49,052 nt of DNA from Bordetella parapertussis (GTDB lineage: Bacteria > Pseudomonadota > Gammaproteobacteria > Burkholderiales > SG8-41). The stretch's first letter is position 1, and each line of letters starts with the position of its first letter. Both the position numbers and the translations under genes were made by a program. The stretch covers positions 1 through 49,052 of the forward strand of contig CAMBCF010000024.1 of assembly GCA_945864585.1 (NCBI GenBank), given 5' to 3'. The notes beneath the pieces are model-generated. The model was not told where the DNA came from. It was given only the letters and a program-made list of their open reading frames with translations, and ran no database searches. Shown in pieces: positions 33,599 through 41,499 of the stretch.

Positions 33599-33984
33599 CC
33601 GCCGCCGTTTTTCCCAATCGTGTCCACTACATCAACCACGAGAAGACCGCTGCCACAATGGTCAAGGGCGGACGTGTCATCGAAGATGAAGGCTTGACCG
33701 TCATCGCCAACCGCGGCATGCAGCGCGGCGCTGAAATGCATGCCATGACCAATCATGTTTTCATCATTGTCGACGGCGAGGCGGAATTTGTCACCGGTGG
33801 CACGATGATCGATCCCAAGGAAATCTCTCCAGGGCAGACGCGTGGCAAGGGCATAGAAGGCGGCGTGTCCCATCATTTAAGCAAGGGCGACGTGATCACC
33901 ATTCCAGCCAACACGCCGCATTGGTGGAAGGACACCTCGAAGACCGGCTCAATCGGTTATTACGCGGTGAATTTCGCGCAGTAG
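33595..33984 (+). CDS. Cupin-domain protein
   Basis: A 129-residue single-domain cupin. The first cupin motif resembles AEMHAMTNHVFIIVDGEAEFVTGG (about residues 45-68) and the second VITIPANTPHWWKDTS (about 100-115), both with metal-type histidines. Family members range from dioxygenases and isomerases to sugar- or hormone-binding proteins. The ATG overlaps the stop of a 19-codon ORF with the only good ribosome site nearby, so translation may be coupled. If that ORF is a frameshifted signal peptide, the protein has lost export. Downstream (33985-34034) is only a run of C followed by a repeat. Confidence 0.8.
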   Translation: MTAAVFPNRVHYINHEKTAATMVKGGRVIEDEGLTVIANRGMQRGAEMHAMTNHVFIIVDGEAEFVTGGTMIDPKEISPGQTRGKGIEGGVSHHLSKGDVITIPANTPHWWKDTSKTGSIGYYAVNFAQ

Positions 33985-34034
33985 GCTGCATACCGCCCCC
34001 CCCACGGGCATTGGAAACTACACGTCTCAGAGTA

Positions 34035-34113
34035 ACCCCCTCTCCCGCCTTGGGGCGGGAGGGTTGGGGTGAGGCTAGGGGAACACGCAGCCCCTCACCC
34101 TAACTTCGGCGCG
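34035..34113. repeat. CCCTCTCCC / GGGAGGG dispersed inverted repeat
   Basis: Contains a perfect hairpin CTCCCGCC-TTGG-GGCGGGAG (34042-34061) and outer GGTTGGGGTGAG ... CCCCTCACCCTAAC arms. It directly precedes the transposase remnant. It belongs to the same family as 35589-35680. Confidence 0.7.
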
Positions 34114-34124
34114 GACGCGTAGCC

Positions 34125-34662
34125 GTGGCGTGGGCCGACGTCATTGCGCTACTGGTAATTGGGCGGCTGTGCGAACCGTCAAGCGAACTGCACATGGCCG
34201 AACAGTGGTATCGGACAACGGCACTGGAAGAGCTGCTGGGGATTCACCCTGAACAGGTCTGCGACGAACGCCTGTATCGGGCGCTGGATCATTTGCTGGC
34301 GCACAAGGCGGCGATAGAGGTGCGTCTGGTCAAGCGCTTCGCGAGGCAGATTGAAGACCGTATTGATTGGCGGCACATCCGCGACGATATCGAGGTCAAG
34401 CTATGCTCTGTGGAAGACGTTGCAGCAATGGCAGTCGCGCGCAGGACTTGGGCATGCGTCGCGCGCGATTCTGACGGAGTTCTCGCGCATTCACGCCGCC
34501 GATATTGTGCTGCCGCTGGCCGATGCGACCCGTCGTGAATTGCGCATCCGCTGCGTGGTGCGTCCCGATCAGGCGCAAGCCATTCTGCTTGAGCGGCTTG
34601 GCCTTACTTTGCCACAGCGGTTGAAGTCACACCCCAAATGTAGTGCCGGCCTTGAATGTTAA
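34125..34662 (+). pseudogene. IS1634/IS4-type transposase remnant, middle deleted
   Basis: The 5' part reads WADVIALLVIGRLCEPSSEL, EQWYRTTALEELLGIHPEQ and RLYRALDHLLAHKAAIE, the N-terminal region of IS1634-type transposases. The 3' part, shifted by one base, reads YALWKTLQQWQSRAGLG, IVLPLADATRRELRIRC and VVRPDQAQAILLERLGL, the family's C-terminus. The joint is near 34400. Roughly 370 internal residues, including the catalytic DDE domain, are missing, so only about 180 codons remain of around 550. No target-site duplication or terminal repeat could be recognised. Confidence 0.8.
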
Positions 34663-34737
34663 CTATTTTATTTTAAAGAATTACTGCATCGCCAACTGTG
34701 GAAGTTGGGTTAGGCGTAGCCGTAACCCGCCGCATGA

Positions 34738-35523
34738 CTATTTGCCGCTACAAAACCTGATCAGCAACGCTGAAAACGCCGATGGCTCATCCAGCATCGG
34801 GAAGTGGCCTGAGTTGTCGAGCACTGTCAGTTTGGCTTTGGGCGCTGCGCCGGTCAGTCTGTCTTTGAGGGCGATGGTGGGGCCGCGCTTGCCGTAGACG
34901 ATCATCATCGGCTTTTTGATTTTTTTGGCTGCGGCCGGCGCGTTAAATTCGCGGATGCCCCACATTACATCGACCATTGCCCAGGCGCCAGCCTTGCAGC
35001 GGTCGATGTTCCAGCGCGTTTCGAGCGCGGCATCGACGACGGCAACTCTTTCCTTGATTTGCGCCGTGGTTTGCATCGGCAAACCGAAGTTGCCTTCGGT
35101 GTGGTGCCAGTTCGCGGCCCATTCCTCGGGGTTGCGGCACGGCGTTTCCACCGGCACCGCGGTAAGCGTACGCGCAGGAAACAGGCTGGCGAAGGCGAGT
35201 GTGACGCTGCCGCCGACCGATGCGCCGCTGATATGCGCCGCCTTGATTTTGAGCGCGCTCATCAGCGCGGCCATTGCTCTGGCGTAATCTTCCATGCTGT
35301 AGTGGCGCCCGATAGGATTGGAATCACCGTGGCCCGGCATGTCCCACGCAATCACGCGAAAGTGTTTCGACAGCAGTGGCGCCACCGCTTCGAACTGATA
35401 CGCCGATGCGCCGTTGGTGTGCATCAGCATCAGCGCCGGGCCACGGCCTGCTTCGCGGTAGTGTATGCGTCCGTGCGATTTGGTTTTAACAAATCCGTCG
35501 CGGATGGCGGAGTTTGATTCCAT
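34738..35523 (-). CDS. Alpha/beta hydrolase
   Basis: A 261-residue cytoplasmic alpha/beta-fold hydrolase with a strong GAGGGAGAA ribosome site. The oxyanion region is LMLMHTNGASAYQF (residues 31-44), the family motif WDMPGHGDS is near 60, the nucleophile elbow is SGASVGGS with Ser102 and the catalytic histidine is in DNSGHFPML. It is separated from the flavin reductase and luciferase-like monooxygenase genes upstream on the same strand by a repeat-filled space. By position it could hydrolyse an ester or lactone made by that monooxygenase (inference). Confidence 0.9.
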   Translation of the reverse strand: MESNSAIRDGFVKTKSHGRIHYREAGRGPALMLMHTNGASAYQFEAVAPLLSKHFRVIAWDMPGHGDSNPIGRHYSMEDYARAMAALMSALKIKAAHISGASVGGSVTLAFASLFPARTLTAVPVETPCRNPEEWAANWHHTEGNFGLPMQTTAQIKERVAVVDAALETRWNIDRCKAGAWAMVDVMWGIREFNAPAAAKKIKKPMMIVYGKRGPTIALKDRLTGAAPKAKLTVLDNSGHFPMLDEPSAFSALLIRFCSGK

Positions 35524-35588
35524 ACGAGTTCTCCCTCAGATGATAGTTAGCGCGAGGTCTCTATTCAACGTGAACAAAAGTCAAAAAC

Positions 35589-35680
35589 TTCCCTCACCTG
35601 GCGCTGCGCGCCACCCTCTCCCGGAGGGCGAGGGTTTGTTTCCCTTTCCCTCCGGGAGAGGGGCAGGGGTGAGGGAAAGA
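35589..35680. repeat. Nested CCCTCACC / CCCTCTCCCGG inverted repeat
   Basis: Outer arms CTTCCCTCACC and GGTGAGGGAAAG enclose an inner stem CCCTCTCCCGGAGGG and its complement CCCTCCGGGAGAGGG. The whole element could form a long cruciform or RNA hairpin. It lies between the hydrolase and the reductase gene on the minus strand, where it may act as a stability or termination point. Same family as 34035-34113. Confidence 0.8.
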
Positions 35681-35793
35681 AGTTGATTCGTCGCTCAGGC
35701 TGAATGGATATAACGCGAGTTGTGCAAGTTTGTAACAGATGCTGCAGGATCAAACAGGATATTACGATAGCGGCTGCCGCGCCGGCAACGTTG

Positions 35794-36354
35794 CTACAGC
35801 AGTTTCAGGCTGGAACCCGAATAATACTTACCGCCCATGAACAAAAGCGGCGGATGCTGGTGTTCGACGAACTCGGTGATTTCGCCAATCAGAATAACGT
35901 GGTCGCCCTTGTTGACTTCGGTGTGTCCCTTGCAGATGAAATGCGCGGAAGCGCCTTCGACGATAGGACAGCCGCCAAGAAAAGCCTTCCAGTCGCGCTC
36001 GGCGAAGCCGTCTGCGGGCGGCAATGCATGCTTGCGCGCGATGTCGATCTGCGTTTCGGCGAGCACGCTCACCGAGAACGCATGCGTCTGCGAGAAGGTG
36101 TGGTAGCGCGCTGAGCGCGAGCGCAGCGTCCATAGAATCAACGGTGGATCGAGCGACAACGACGCAAACGAATTAACCGTCATGCAGTGCACGTGCTGAT
36201 CCGACGTTTGCGCGGAAATCACGGTGACGCCCGTCGCAAAGCGGCCCAGCGCCGAACGCAGCGCGATTTTGGGATCGCTGTGCGAGGCGCGGGCACTACC
36301 AACCGCTTTGGGTTTTAGCGCCGGGGCAGGCGTCATGCGTGTGTCTCGTAGCAC
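35794..36354 (-). CDS. Flavin reductase, partner of luciferase-like monooxygenase
   Basis: A 186-residue flavin reductase-domain protein. RSALGRFATGVTVISAQTSD (about residues 33-52), MTVNSFASLSLDPPLILWTL and GGKYYSGSSLKLL at the C-terminus are the usual features. It reduces FMN or FAD with NAD(P)H. The gene begins four bases after the stop of the luciferase-like monooxygenase gene, so the two are surely co-translated. This is the standard two-component arrangement in which reduced flavin is passed to the oxygenase. ATGs at 36354 and 36336 are both possible starts; the former leaves the shorter gap. Confidence 0.92.
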   Translation of the reverse strand: MLRDTRMTPAPALKPKAVGSARASHSDPKIALRSALGRFATGVTVISAQTSDQHVHCMTVNSFASLSLDPPLILWTLRSRSARYHTFSQTHAFSVSVLAETQIDIARKHALPPADGFAERDWKAFLGGCPIVEGASAHFICKGHTEVNKGDHVILIGEITEFVEHQHPPLLFMGGKYYSGSSLKLL

Positions 36355-36358
36355 GTTG

Positions 36359-37390
36359 TTAGTGAGCGAACGCCGTTTTTCGGGGCGTTACCTCGATTTT
36401 GCCACTCACATGCGGCATGATTTCTTCGGCGAATTGTTGCAAAGTCTCCGGCGTAATCGAGGCATTGGTCAGCAGCAGATAGCCGGCGCCGGCTTCGGCC
36501 AGCACGTTGATGCGATCGATGATTTCCGCCGGTGTGCCCATCAGTGCGCTGTCGTCATTGGCCAGATCAGGGTCGTCATGACTGATGCGCAGTGAACCCG
36601 GCGCGCGGTAAGCGATGGCGCCGATTCTCTTGAAGGTTTCACGCCGGCGTTCGATCGCCTTGGCGCGCTCGGCGTCATTCCTGACAACCGTGACCGAACG
36701 CGCGACACCCACGCGCGTGGCATCGCGCGGCTGGCCGATTTTTTGCAGGCCGTCGAGATAAGCGCCGACGCGCTCACGCACCTCGTCGATGCTGGCGAGC
36801 TGATCGAGCAGCAGATTGTAATTCTGGCTGGCAACGTAGGCGATGCCCTGCGGGCTGCCGCCGGCGAGCCAGATCGGCGGATGCGGGCGCTGCAGCGGCG
36901 CGGGCTCGACCATGATGTCTTTGTAATTCCAGCGTTTGCCGTGATGCGTGAAACGCTGGTCGCTGGACCAGGCCTTGAGCATGACTTCGAGACACTCGTT
37001 AAAGCGTTCCTGCGCTTCGCTCATCGGCACGCAAAAGGCGTCGAATTCTTCTTTGCGATAGCCGCGGCCGATACCCAGATCAACGCGGCCGCCGGACAGC
37101 ACGTCGAGTGTGGCGATTTGTTCGGCCAGCAGCACCGGATTGTGCCACGGCAGCACCACCACCCCGGTGCCGAGGCGGATGCGCGTGGTGCGCGCGGCGA
37201 GATACGACAGCAAATTGAGCGACGCCGACAACTGCCCCTGTCCGGTGAAATGGTGCTCGACCAGAAATATGCCTTCGAAGCCGATCTTCTCGGCGGCGAT
37301 GACGTAATTGATAAAGTCGCGGTAGCCGTGGCTATCGTGCAGGGTGTCCGCACGCCCGACGCGCGCGCCGCCAAAAATGCCGAATTTCAT
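36359..37390 (-). CDS. LLM-class flavin-dependent monooxygenase
   Basis: A 343-residue bacterial-luciferase-like TIM-barrel flavoprotein. GFEGIFLVEHHFTGQG near residue 40, RIRLGTGVVVLPWHNPVLLAEQ near 75, VDLGIGRGYRKEEFDAF near 110 and HPPIWLAGGSP near 180 are all family hallmarks. AAGGA sits before the ATG at 37390; extension upstream to 37540 would enter the region of the opposite DoxX gene. With the reductase directly downstream and a hydrolase beyond, the set could oxygenate a small organic molecule and hydrolyse the product, in the manner of two-component systems such as Rut or NTA monooxygenases. The substrate is unknown. Confidence 0.93.
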   Translation of the reverse strand: MKFGIFGGARVGRADTLHDSHGYRDFINYVIAAEKIGFEGIFLVEHHFTGQGQLSASLNLLSYLAARTTRIRLGTGVVVLPWHNPVLLAEQIATLDVLSGGRVDLGIGRGYRKEEFDAFCVPMSEAQERFNECLEVMLKAWSSDQRFTHHGKRWNYKDIMVEPAPLQRPHPPIWLAGGSPQGIAYVASQNYNLLLDQLASIDEVRERVGAYLDGLQKIGQPRDATRVGVARSVTVVRNDAERAKAIERRRETFKRIGAIAYRAPGSLRISHDDPDLANDDSALMGTPAEIIDRINVLAEAGAGYLLLTNASITPETLQQFAEEIMPHVSGKIEVTPRKTAFAH

Positions 37391-37538
37391 GGGGTTATCC
37401 TTTTTCCAGTCTGTAATTGTAGGTAATGTTCCGGTGCGGAAACAAGCGCCATTTGGTCGTGACTGTATTTCCTGTTTGGCAATAATCCAGATTGTGCATA
37501 ATGCGGGCTGTGCGCGACAACAATCGAAGGGAGTGGCC

Positions 37539-37925
37539 ATGTTTCAGCAAGACCCGTCATGGATGGTGAGCGTCGGCAAGCTGATGATAGTGACGTTGTT
37601 TCTGGTGGCTGGCACATTGAACGTGATGCCGGCGCGGGTTAAAGACCACATCGAACGCATGGCGGGGTTTGGCGTGCCGCTGCCGGCGGTTGTATTCTGG
37701 ATCGGTATCGCGATGGAATTCGCCGGTTGCGCGCTGGTGCTCAGTGGCTGGCGCGCGGACATCGGCGTGTGGCTGCTGATTGCGTTTACCGCAGTGGCCG
37801 GCGGTATTTTTCATCGCTTCTGGCTGGTAGATGATCCGCAGCGGCGTCAATCGCTGCGTATTGCGTTGCTCAACAACGTGGCGGTGATCGGCGGCTTGCT
37901 GGTGTTGCTGCATGTCGCGAAATGA
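37539..37925 (+). CDS. DoxX-like small membrane protein
   Basis: A 128-residue inner-membrane protein with four hydrophobic segments, fitting the DoxX/DoxD-like family. The GFGVPLPAVVFWIGIAMEFA region is the usual second-helix motif, GCALVLSGWRADIGVWLL the third. GAAGGGAG precedes the ATG at 37539. It is divergent from the luciferase-like monooxygenase gene and its stop is close to the lipocalin-like start. Function in general unclear; related proteins link membrane redox chemistry with oxidative stress resistance. Confidence 0.8.
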   Translation: MFQQDPSWMVSVGKLMIVTLFLVAGTLNVMPARVKDHIERMAGFGVPLPAVVFWIGIAMEFAGCALVLSGWRADIGVWLLIAFTAVAGGIFHRFWLVDDPQRRQSLRIALLNNVAVIGGLLVLLHVAK

Positions 37926-37938
37926 GGGTGTGCCGGGC

Positions 37939-38394
37939 ATGACGGCCAAAAGCATCGCGGGCGTGTGGAAACTTAAGAAGTATTCCCGCCGCTTTCTCGA
38001 TACCGGCGAAGTGCGCAGCGATATGTTGCCGCAGGCCTACATACTCTACACGCCGGGCGGATTCATGATGTCGATTACCGTCGAAGAAAACCGCCAGCCG
38101 CCGGCAGGCGAGGTGCTGACCAACGACGAGCGTGTGCGCTTGTTCAAATCCATCATCAGTGCGTATTCGGGCAGCTATACCATCGAGGGCGACAACGTCA
38201 TTCACAATGTTGAACTGTCGTGGAACGAAGCCTGGACTGGTACCCGGCAGGTGCGCCGCTTTGCCGTGAACGGCGACGAGTTAATTATCGAAACCACCCC
38301 GCGCACCGCGGGTACCGATACGCGGCAGTTCATCAATACGCTGACGTGGGAGCGCACGGAGGGGTTTCCGGTGGGCGTGAGGCGTGAGGTGTGA
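37939..38394 (+). CDS. Lipocalin-like domain protein
   Basis: A 151-residue protein whose pattern fits the lipocalin-like domain family: opening IAGVWKLKKYSRRFLDTGEV, QAYILYTPGGFMMSITVEENR near 35 and SGSYTIEGDNVIHNVELSWN near 85. Family members bind small hydrophobic ligands or act as isomerase-like stress proteins; role unknown here. The start at 37939 has GAGGG upstream; a start at 37912 would overlap the DoxX gene by 14 bases. The last six codons, GVRREV and stop, lie in a GTGAGGCG repeat, so the native C-terminus may have been changed by repeat insertion. Confidence 0.8.
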   Translation: MTAKSIAGVWKLKKYSRRFLDTGEVRSDMLPQAYILYTPGGFMMSITVEENRQPPAGEVLTNDERVRLFKSIISAYSGSYTIEGDNVIHNVELSWNEAWTGTRQVRRFAVNGDELIIETTPRTAGTDTRQFINTLTWERTEGFPVGVRREV

Positions 38395-38404
38395 GAGGTG
38401 AGGG
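38373..38404. repeat. GTGAGGCGTGAGG repeat at the lipocalin gene end
   Basis: A short tandem array of GTGAGG-type units, related to the right arm of 13071-13138. It contains the lipocalin-like gene's stop codon (38392-38394). From 38405 to 38742 there is no gene; that stretch is a mosaic of GGCCA- and GACCG-containing sequence of unknown meaning. Confidence 0.6.
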
Positions 38405-38742
38405 GCAAATGTGGCTGTTCGGTGTTAGATTTTGGTCGACCGTTCGGTTTCGGGGCAGCAACGCAAATGTCGTAGAACGGCCATGAAGAGACGCCGGCGC
38501 GCAAGGGGAGCTGCCGCACAGAGCGTCCGGTCCGCCCTCGACTGCCGACATTCATGAATGAATACGCTATGGCGGTTGATCGGCCACAGCGGCCACGGGG
38601 AGTCAGTGGTCGTTGAATTCCAGGATTGTAGGTGCAGGCGTCTGCTGTCTGAAAGCACCAGCTCACACTATCGACCCCTATGTATAGATCGTAACTAGGT
38701 ATAGTTCGTACTGGAGGTAGCCTTGACCCCGGGTGGAGAACA

Positions 38743-39288
38743 ATGGTGAAGCAGCTCAACGGCATTTTTCGCGAATGGATGCGGGTTAAGCAGGCCGATG
38801 AAAACGCACCGCCGATCATCTGGGGCTACTGCATCGTCCACCTGTCGCATCCGGAGTTTTGCGGTAACGTTCTGCACACCTCGGGTGTGCTGTCGATTGC
38901 CGGACACAAGACGCTGCTGATCGCGGAGACGCGAAACAACTATTACGCGTTACTGGGTCCGGAACTGTTCATGCCTGCCGATTGCAAGGTCGACCCGGAA
39001 ACCTATGTGAGAGAGCAGCACGCCCCGGCCCGCCAGAACGACGTTTACGTCAATGCGGCAATGAACGCCGACCGCAATTGCCCGACCTGCCAGGGCGCGG
39101 GTGTCTATCGTGTCAACGACCGTGCCATGGCCATCTGCGATTTATGCTGCAAGCACAATCAGGGCTGGTGGCAGCTCGAAGGCGCCTACGGCCCCGATAA
39201 CGGCCGCTGGGCTTGCAAACTCGGTTGCGGCAAGATCGTCGATAATCCGCCGCCGGTGCTGGAGTTTCTGCCGCGGGCGAAAACCTAG
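38743..39288 (+). CDS. Uncharacterised protein with zinc-ribbon cysteines
   Basis: A 181-residue protein I do not recognise. A GGTGGAGAACA ribosome site precedes the ATG. The N-terminal half is mixed alpha/beta with HPEFCGNVLHTSGVL and the repeated-looking HKTLLIAETRNNYYALLG. The C-terminal part has CPTCQGAGVYRVNDRAMAIC and CDLCC, a DnaJ-like zinc-binding pattern (CxxCxGxG ... CxxCC), and ends with a possible third pair in KLGCGK. No signal peptide or membrane segment. Its stop overlaps, tail to tail, the stop of the kinase-fold gene on the other strand. Confidence 0.65.
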   Translation: MVKQLNGIFREWMRVKQADENAPPIIWGYCIVHLSHPEFCGNVLHTSGVLSIAGHKTLLIAETRNNYYALLGPELFMPADCKVDPETYVREQHAPARQNDVYVNAAMNADRNCPTCQGAGVYRVNDRAMAICDLCCKHNQGWWQLEGAYGPDNGRWACKLGCGKIVDNPPPVLEFLPRAKT

Positions 39289-40457
39289 ATTTCGCCCGCC
39301 AGCGCCTTCGCCGCCCACAAAGCACTCGCCGTGATCCTCGCACGCGCGACGTGCGTCAGGTCAACCGCCTGCATCAGCCGCAAGCCGATCGCGGCAGTCG
39401 CGTAGTGGTAGTTGGCGGCGTCTTCGACGTGGCCGAAATAGCGGGCGGCGGCATCGCGAATTTTTCGGATCGCCGCCGAATAAGGATCACTGGGCAGCCG
39501 CCCCCCGAAGGCGATCAGCCGCTCCGTTTCCAAAATGTCGGCGAACGACGCATCCCGCATATGGTTGATGCGCACGCTCGCTTCGACGTGCAGCAGGTCC
39601 TCATACACGTGCCCGCGCCCGGTCTTCTGGAAGTCGACAATCGCGACACTCGCCGGGCGGCCGGCGACGATGATGTTGTCCGAATTCAGATCGCCGTGAA
39701 GAATGCAACTGTGGTAAGGGTGCTTCATGCCAGTGTCGAACAGGGTTGCACGCGGCGAGGGAAACGACACGCCGCCGGCGAAGTAGCGTCCGTTCTTCTG
39801 CCGGGCCTCGAAGTAGCGCGCAGCGCAGGCGCCAAGGCGCGCTTCGGTTTCTATCGTCGCACGCGGCCCCGTGAAATACCGGTTCAGATAGCGCTGTGCG
39901 ATATCGCTTTCCGTGCGCAATTTTGGCAGGCTGTACCAACTGTCACACAGCGGATCGAATATCATGCGCAGGACCAGTCCCACCTTCGCCGTGTCGCCGC
40001 GTTGCAGACTTTGCGTCAGCGTTTCGATCCTGGACGCGCCGCGCGGGGCGGCGTGGGAAAAGCACAGTGCCGCGTAGTCGCGCGAGCAGAGAAAGCCAAG
40101 CAAATCAGGCCGGCAGGCGAGGGGAAGCGCCCCACGGACGAATTTTTCGTAGTTCGCTTTTTCACGCGCGCCCGCTGCTCGCGGCGCGATTTTCACCACG
40201 ACAGGCGCACCCTGGACCAGTCGCGCAGGACCAAAAAACCGTGTCAGCTTTAACACGCGCGCCTCGCTGCGCCCGCCAGTGAGTGTCTCCAGCCGCACCG
40301 CGCTCACCGCCAAGTCCGTGAAGGGGAGGCCCGCTGATAGCGCGAGCCGCCGAATGAGGGAGAGTGCTTGCGTACGCTCACGCACCGTCTTGAACGGTGC
40401 GCCGCCTGAAAGACGGATATCCGCAAGCGTTAGTGAGGATTTGCGGGGTATCGGCAT
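39285..40457 (-). CDS. Kinase-fold (aminoglycoside-phosphotransferase-like) protein
   Basis: A 390-residue protein with the protein-kinase/choline-kinase-like fold. A possible ATP lysine is in PVVVKIAPRAAGAREKANYE (near 90). The catalytic loop is ILHGDLNSDNIIV (near 260) and the metal aspartate is in VAIVDFQKTGRGHVYEDLLH. The YEDLLHVEASVR tail after DFQ and the long N-terminal extension recall the TCAD9-like kinase domains described in multi-domain conflict systems, but no second domain of that type is here. A simple small-molecule phosphotransferase is the safer call. The start at 40457 follows AGGTG. Stands alone. Confidence 0.75.
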   Translation of the reverse strand: MPIPRKSSLTLADIRLSGGAPFKTVRERTQALSLIRRLALSAGLPFTDLAVSAVRLETLTGGRSEARVLKLTRFFGPARLVQGAPVVVKIAPRAAGAREKANYEKFVRGALPLACRPDLLGFLCSRDYAALCFSHAAPRGASRIETLTQSLQRGDTAKVGLVLRMIFDPLCDSWYSLPKLRTESDIAQRYLNRYFTGPRATIETEARLGACAARYFEARQKNGRYFAGGVSFPSPRATLFDTGMKHPYHSCILHGDLNSDNIIVAGRPASVAIVDFQKTGRGHVYEDLLHVEASVRINHMRDASFADILETERLIAFGGRLPSDPYSAAIRKIRDAAARYFGHVEDAANYHYATAAIGLRLMQAVDLTHVARARITASALWAAKALAGEI

Positions 40458-40582
40458 TGCACCTAAATAGCATTCCATTGGACTACCCGATAGCCAACTG
40501 TCGTCTACGCCCGCAGTGGGTCGAGAGTGTGCGTTCGCGGTTTTGAGAAGCAGACCTTCGTCAGAAAAATAATAGGTTGAGC

Positions 40583-40705
40583 ATGCTGGAGGATGACCTG
40601 AAACAAGAATACCACGTCGATCTGGCGCTCGACATCAAGCGCAAGATCCTGGGCGAAAACACCCGTCTGTACGGCATAGACGCGCTGCCCAGAAGGCAAT
40701 CCTGA
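40583..40705 (+). pseudogene. C-terminal shard of an amidohydrolase
   Basis: Forty codons from ATG 40583 read KQEYHVDLALDIKRKILGEN then TRLYGID and a stop. The ending KRKILGENxxRLYGID is the usual C-terminus of Amidohydro_2-type enzymes. Nothing upstream in frame continues it: the metal-binding barrel is absent. It is therefore a leftover of a deleted amidohydrolase gene. The following 40706-40809 has no feature except a good ribosome site for the next gene. Confidence 0.6.
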
Positions 40706-40809
40706 TCCAGGACGGAATAGGGGTTAAACTCGCGAGCTAACAGGGCCGCTCAAGCGGCGCCGATTTCGTAACCGGCGTGAAGATCGACGTAACAGGAGGG
40801 AATTGACAG

Positions 40810-41499
40810 ATGGCAACATTCGTATTGGTGCACGGATCATATCAGGGCGGCTGGATCTGGCAGCCCGTGGCGACCCGGCTGCGCGCGGCGGGGCATCAGG
40901 TATATGCCCCGAGCCTCGACGGCTGCGGCGAGCGCAAGGGTACGGTGCGTCCGGGCATCACCACCGAAACCCAGGCCGACGAGGTCGCGCAACTGCTCTT
41001 CTACGAGGATTTGAAGGATGTCGTCTTGGTCGGCACCAGCTCGGGCGGGATGGTGGTGTGCCGGGTCGCCGAGTTGATGCGCGATCGGGTCGGCCGCCTG
41101 GTGCTCGTCGATGCATTGGCGCTATTCGGCGGCGAAAAGATCCGCGACATCGTCACCCGTTCAACGTCGGTGATGGGCGAGCTTACCGCCGGACCCTCCC
41201 GCGAGGAGGCCGCCAACCGGCTGTTCGCCGACCTCGATCCCGCAAGTCGCGCCTGGGCGCTCGAGCGCTACACCCCGCACCCGATCGGGATCTACGAGCA
41301 GCCGGTCAAGCTCGATTCGTTCTGGACGCAGTCGTGGAAGGCCAGCGTCATCTGGTGCCGCCGCGCGCCTAACCCGGGCGAAGCGCACCAGCGCCGCGCC
41401 GCCGAGCGGCTCAAAGCGACATGGGCCGAGCTCGATACAGGGCATTACCCGATGCTCAGCATGCCCGAAGAGCTGACGAAAATGCTGGTTGCCGGTTAA
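40810..41499 (+). CDS. Alpha/beta hydrolase
   Basis: A 229-residue alpha/beta-fold hydrolase, with AGGAGG before the ATG. It has the oxyanion loop FVLVHGSYQGGWIWQPV (residues 4-20), APSLDGCGERKG near 33 and the nucleophile elbow VGTSSGGM with Ser77. Its candidate histidine is in LDTGHYPMLSMPEEL near the end. This branch includes small esterases and methylketone- or hydroxynitrile-type enzymes. It follows an amidohydrolase shard on the same strand, so a second catabolic cassette may have been lost here. The enzyme looks intact. Confidence 0.88.
   Translation: MATFVLVHGSYQGGWIWQPVATRLRAAGHQVYAPSLDGCGERKGTVRPGITTETQADEVAQLLFYEDLKDVVLVGTSSGGMVVCRVAELMRDRVGRLVLVDALALFGGEKIRDIVTRSTSVMGELTAGPSREEAANRLFADLDPASRAWALERYTPHPIGIYEQPVKLDSFWTQSWKASVIWCRRAPNPGEAHQRRAAERLKATWAELDTGHYPMLSMPEELTKMLVAG

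Noticed and set aside
34035-34070. Hairpin as a rho-independent terminator of the cupin gene
   Set aside because: The stem is strong but no T-run follows and the sequence belongs to a dispersed repeat family.
13071-38404. GTGAGGCG repeats as a CRISPR array
   Set aside because: Units are adjacent, without regular spacers, and occur singly at distant places.
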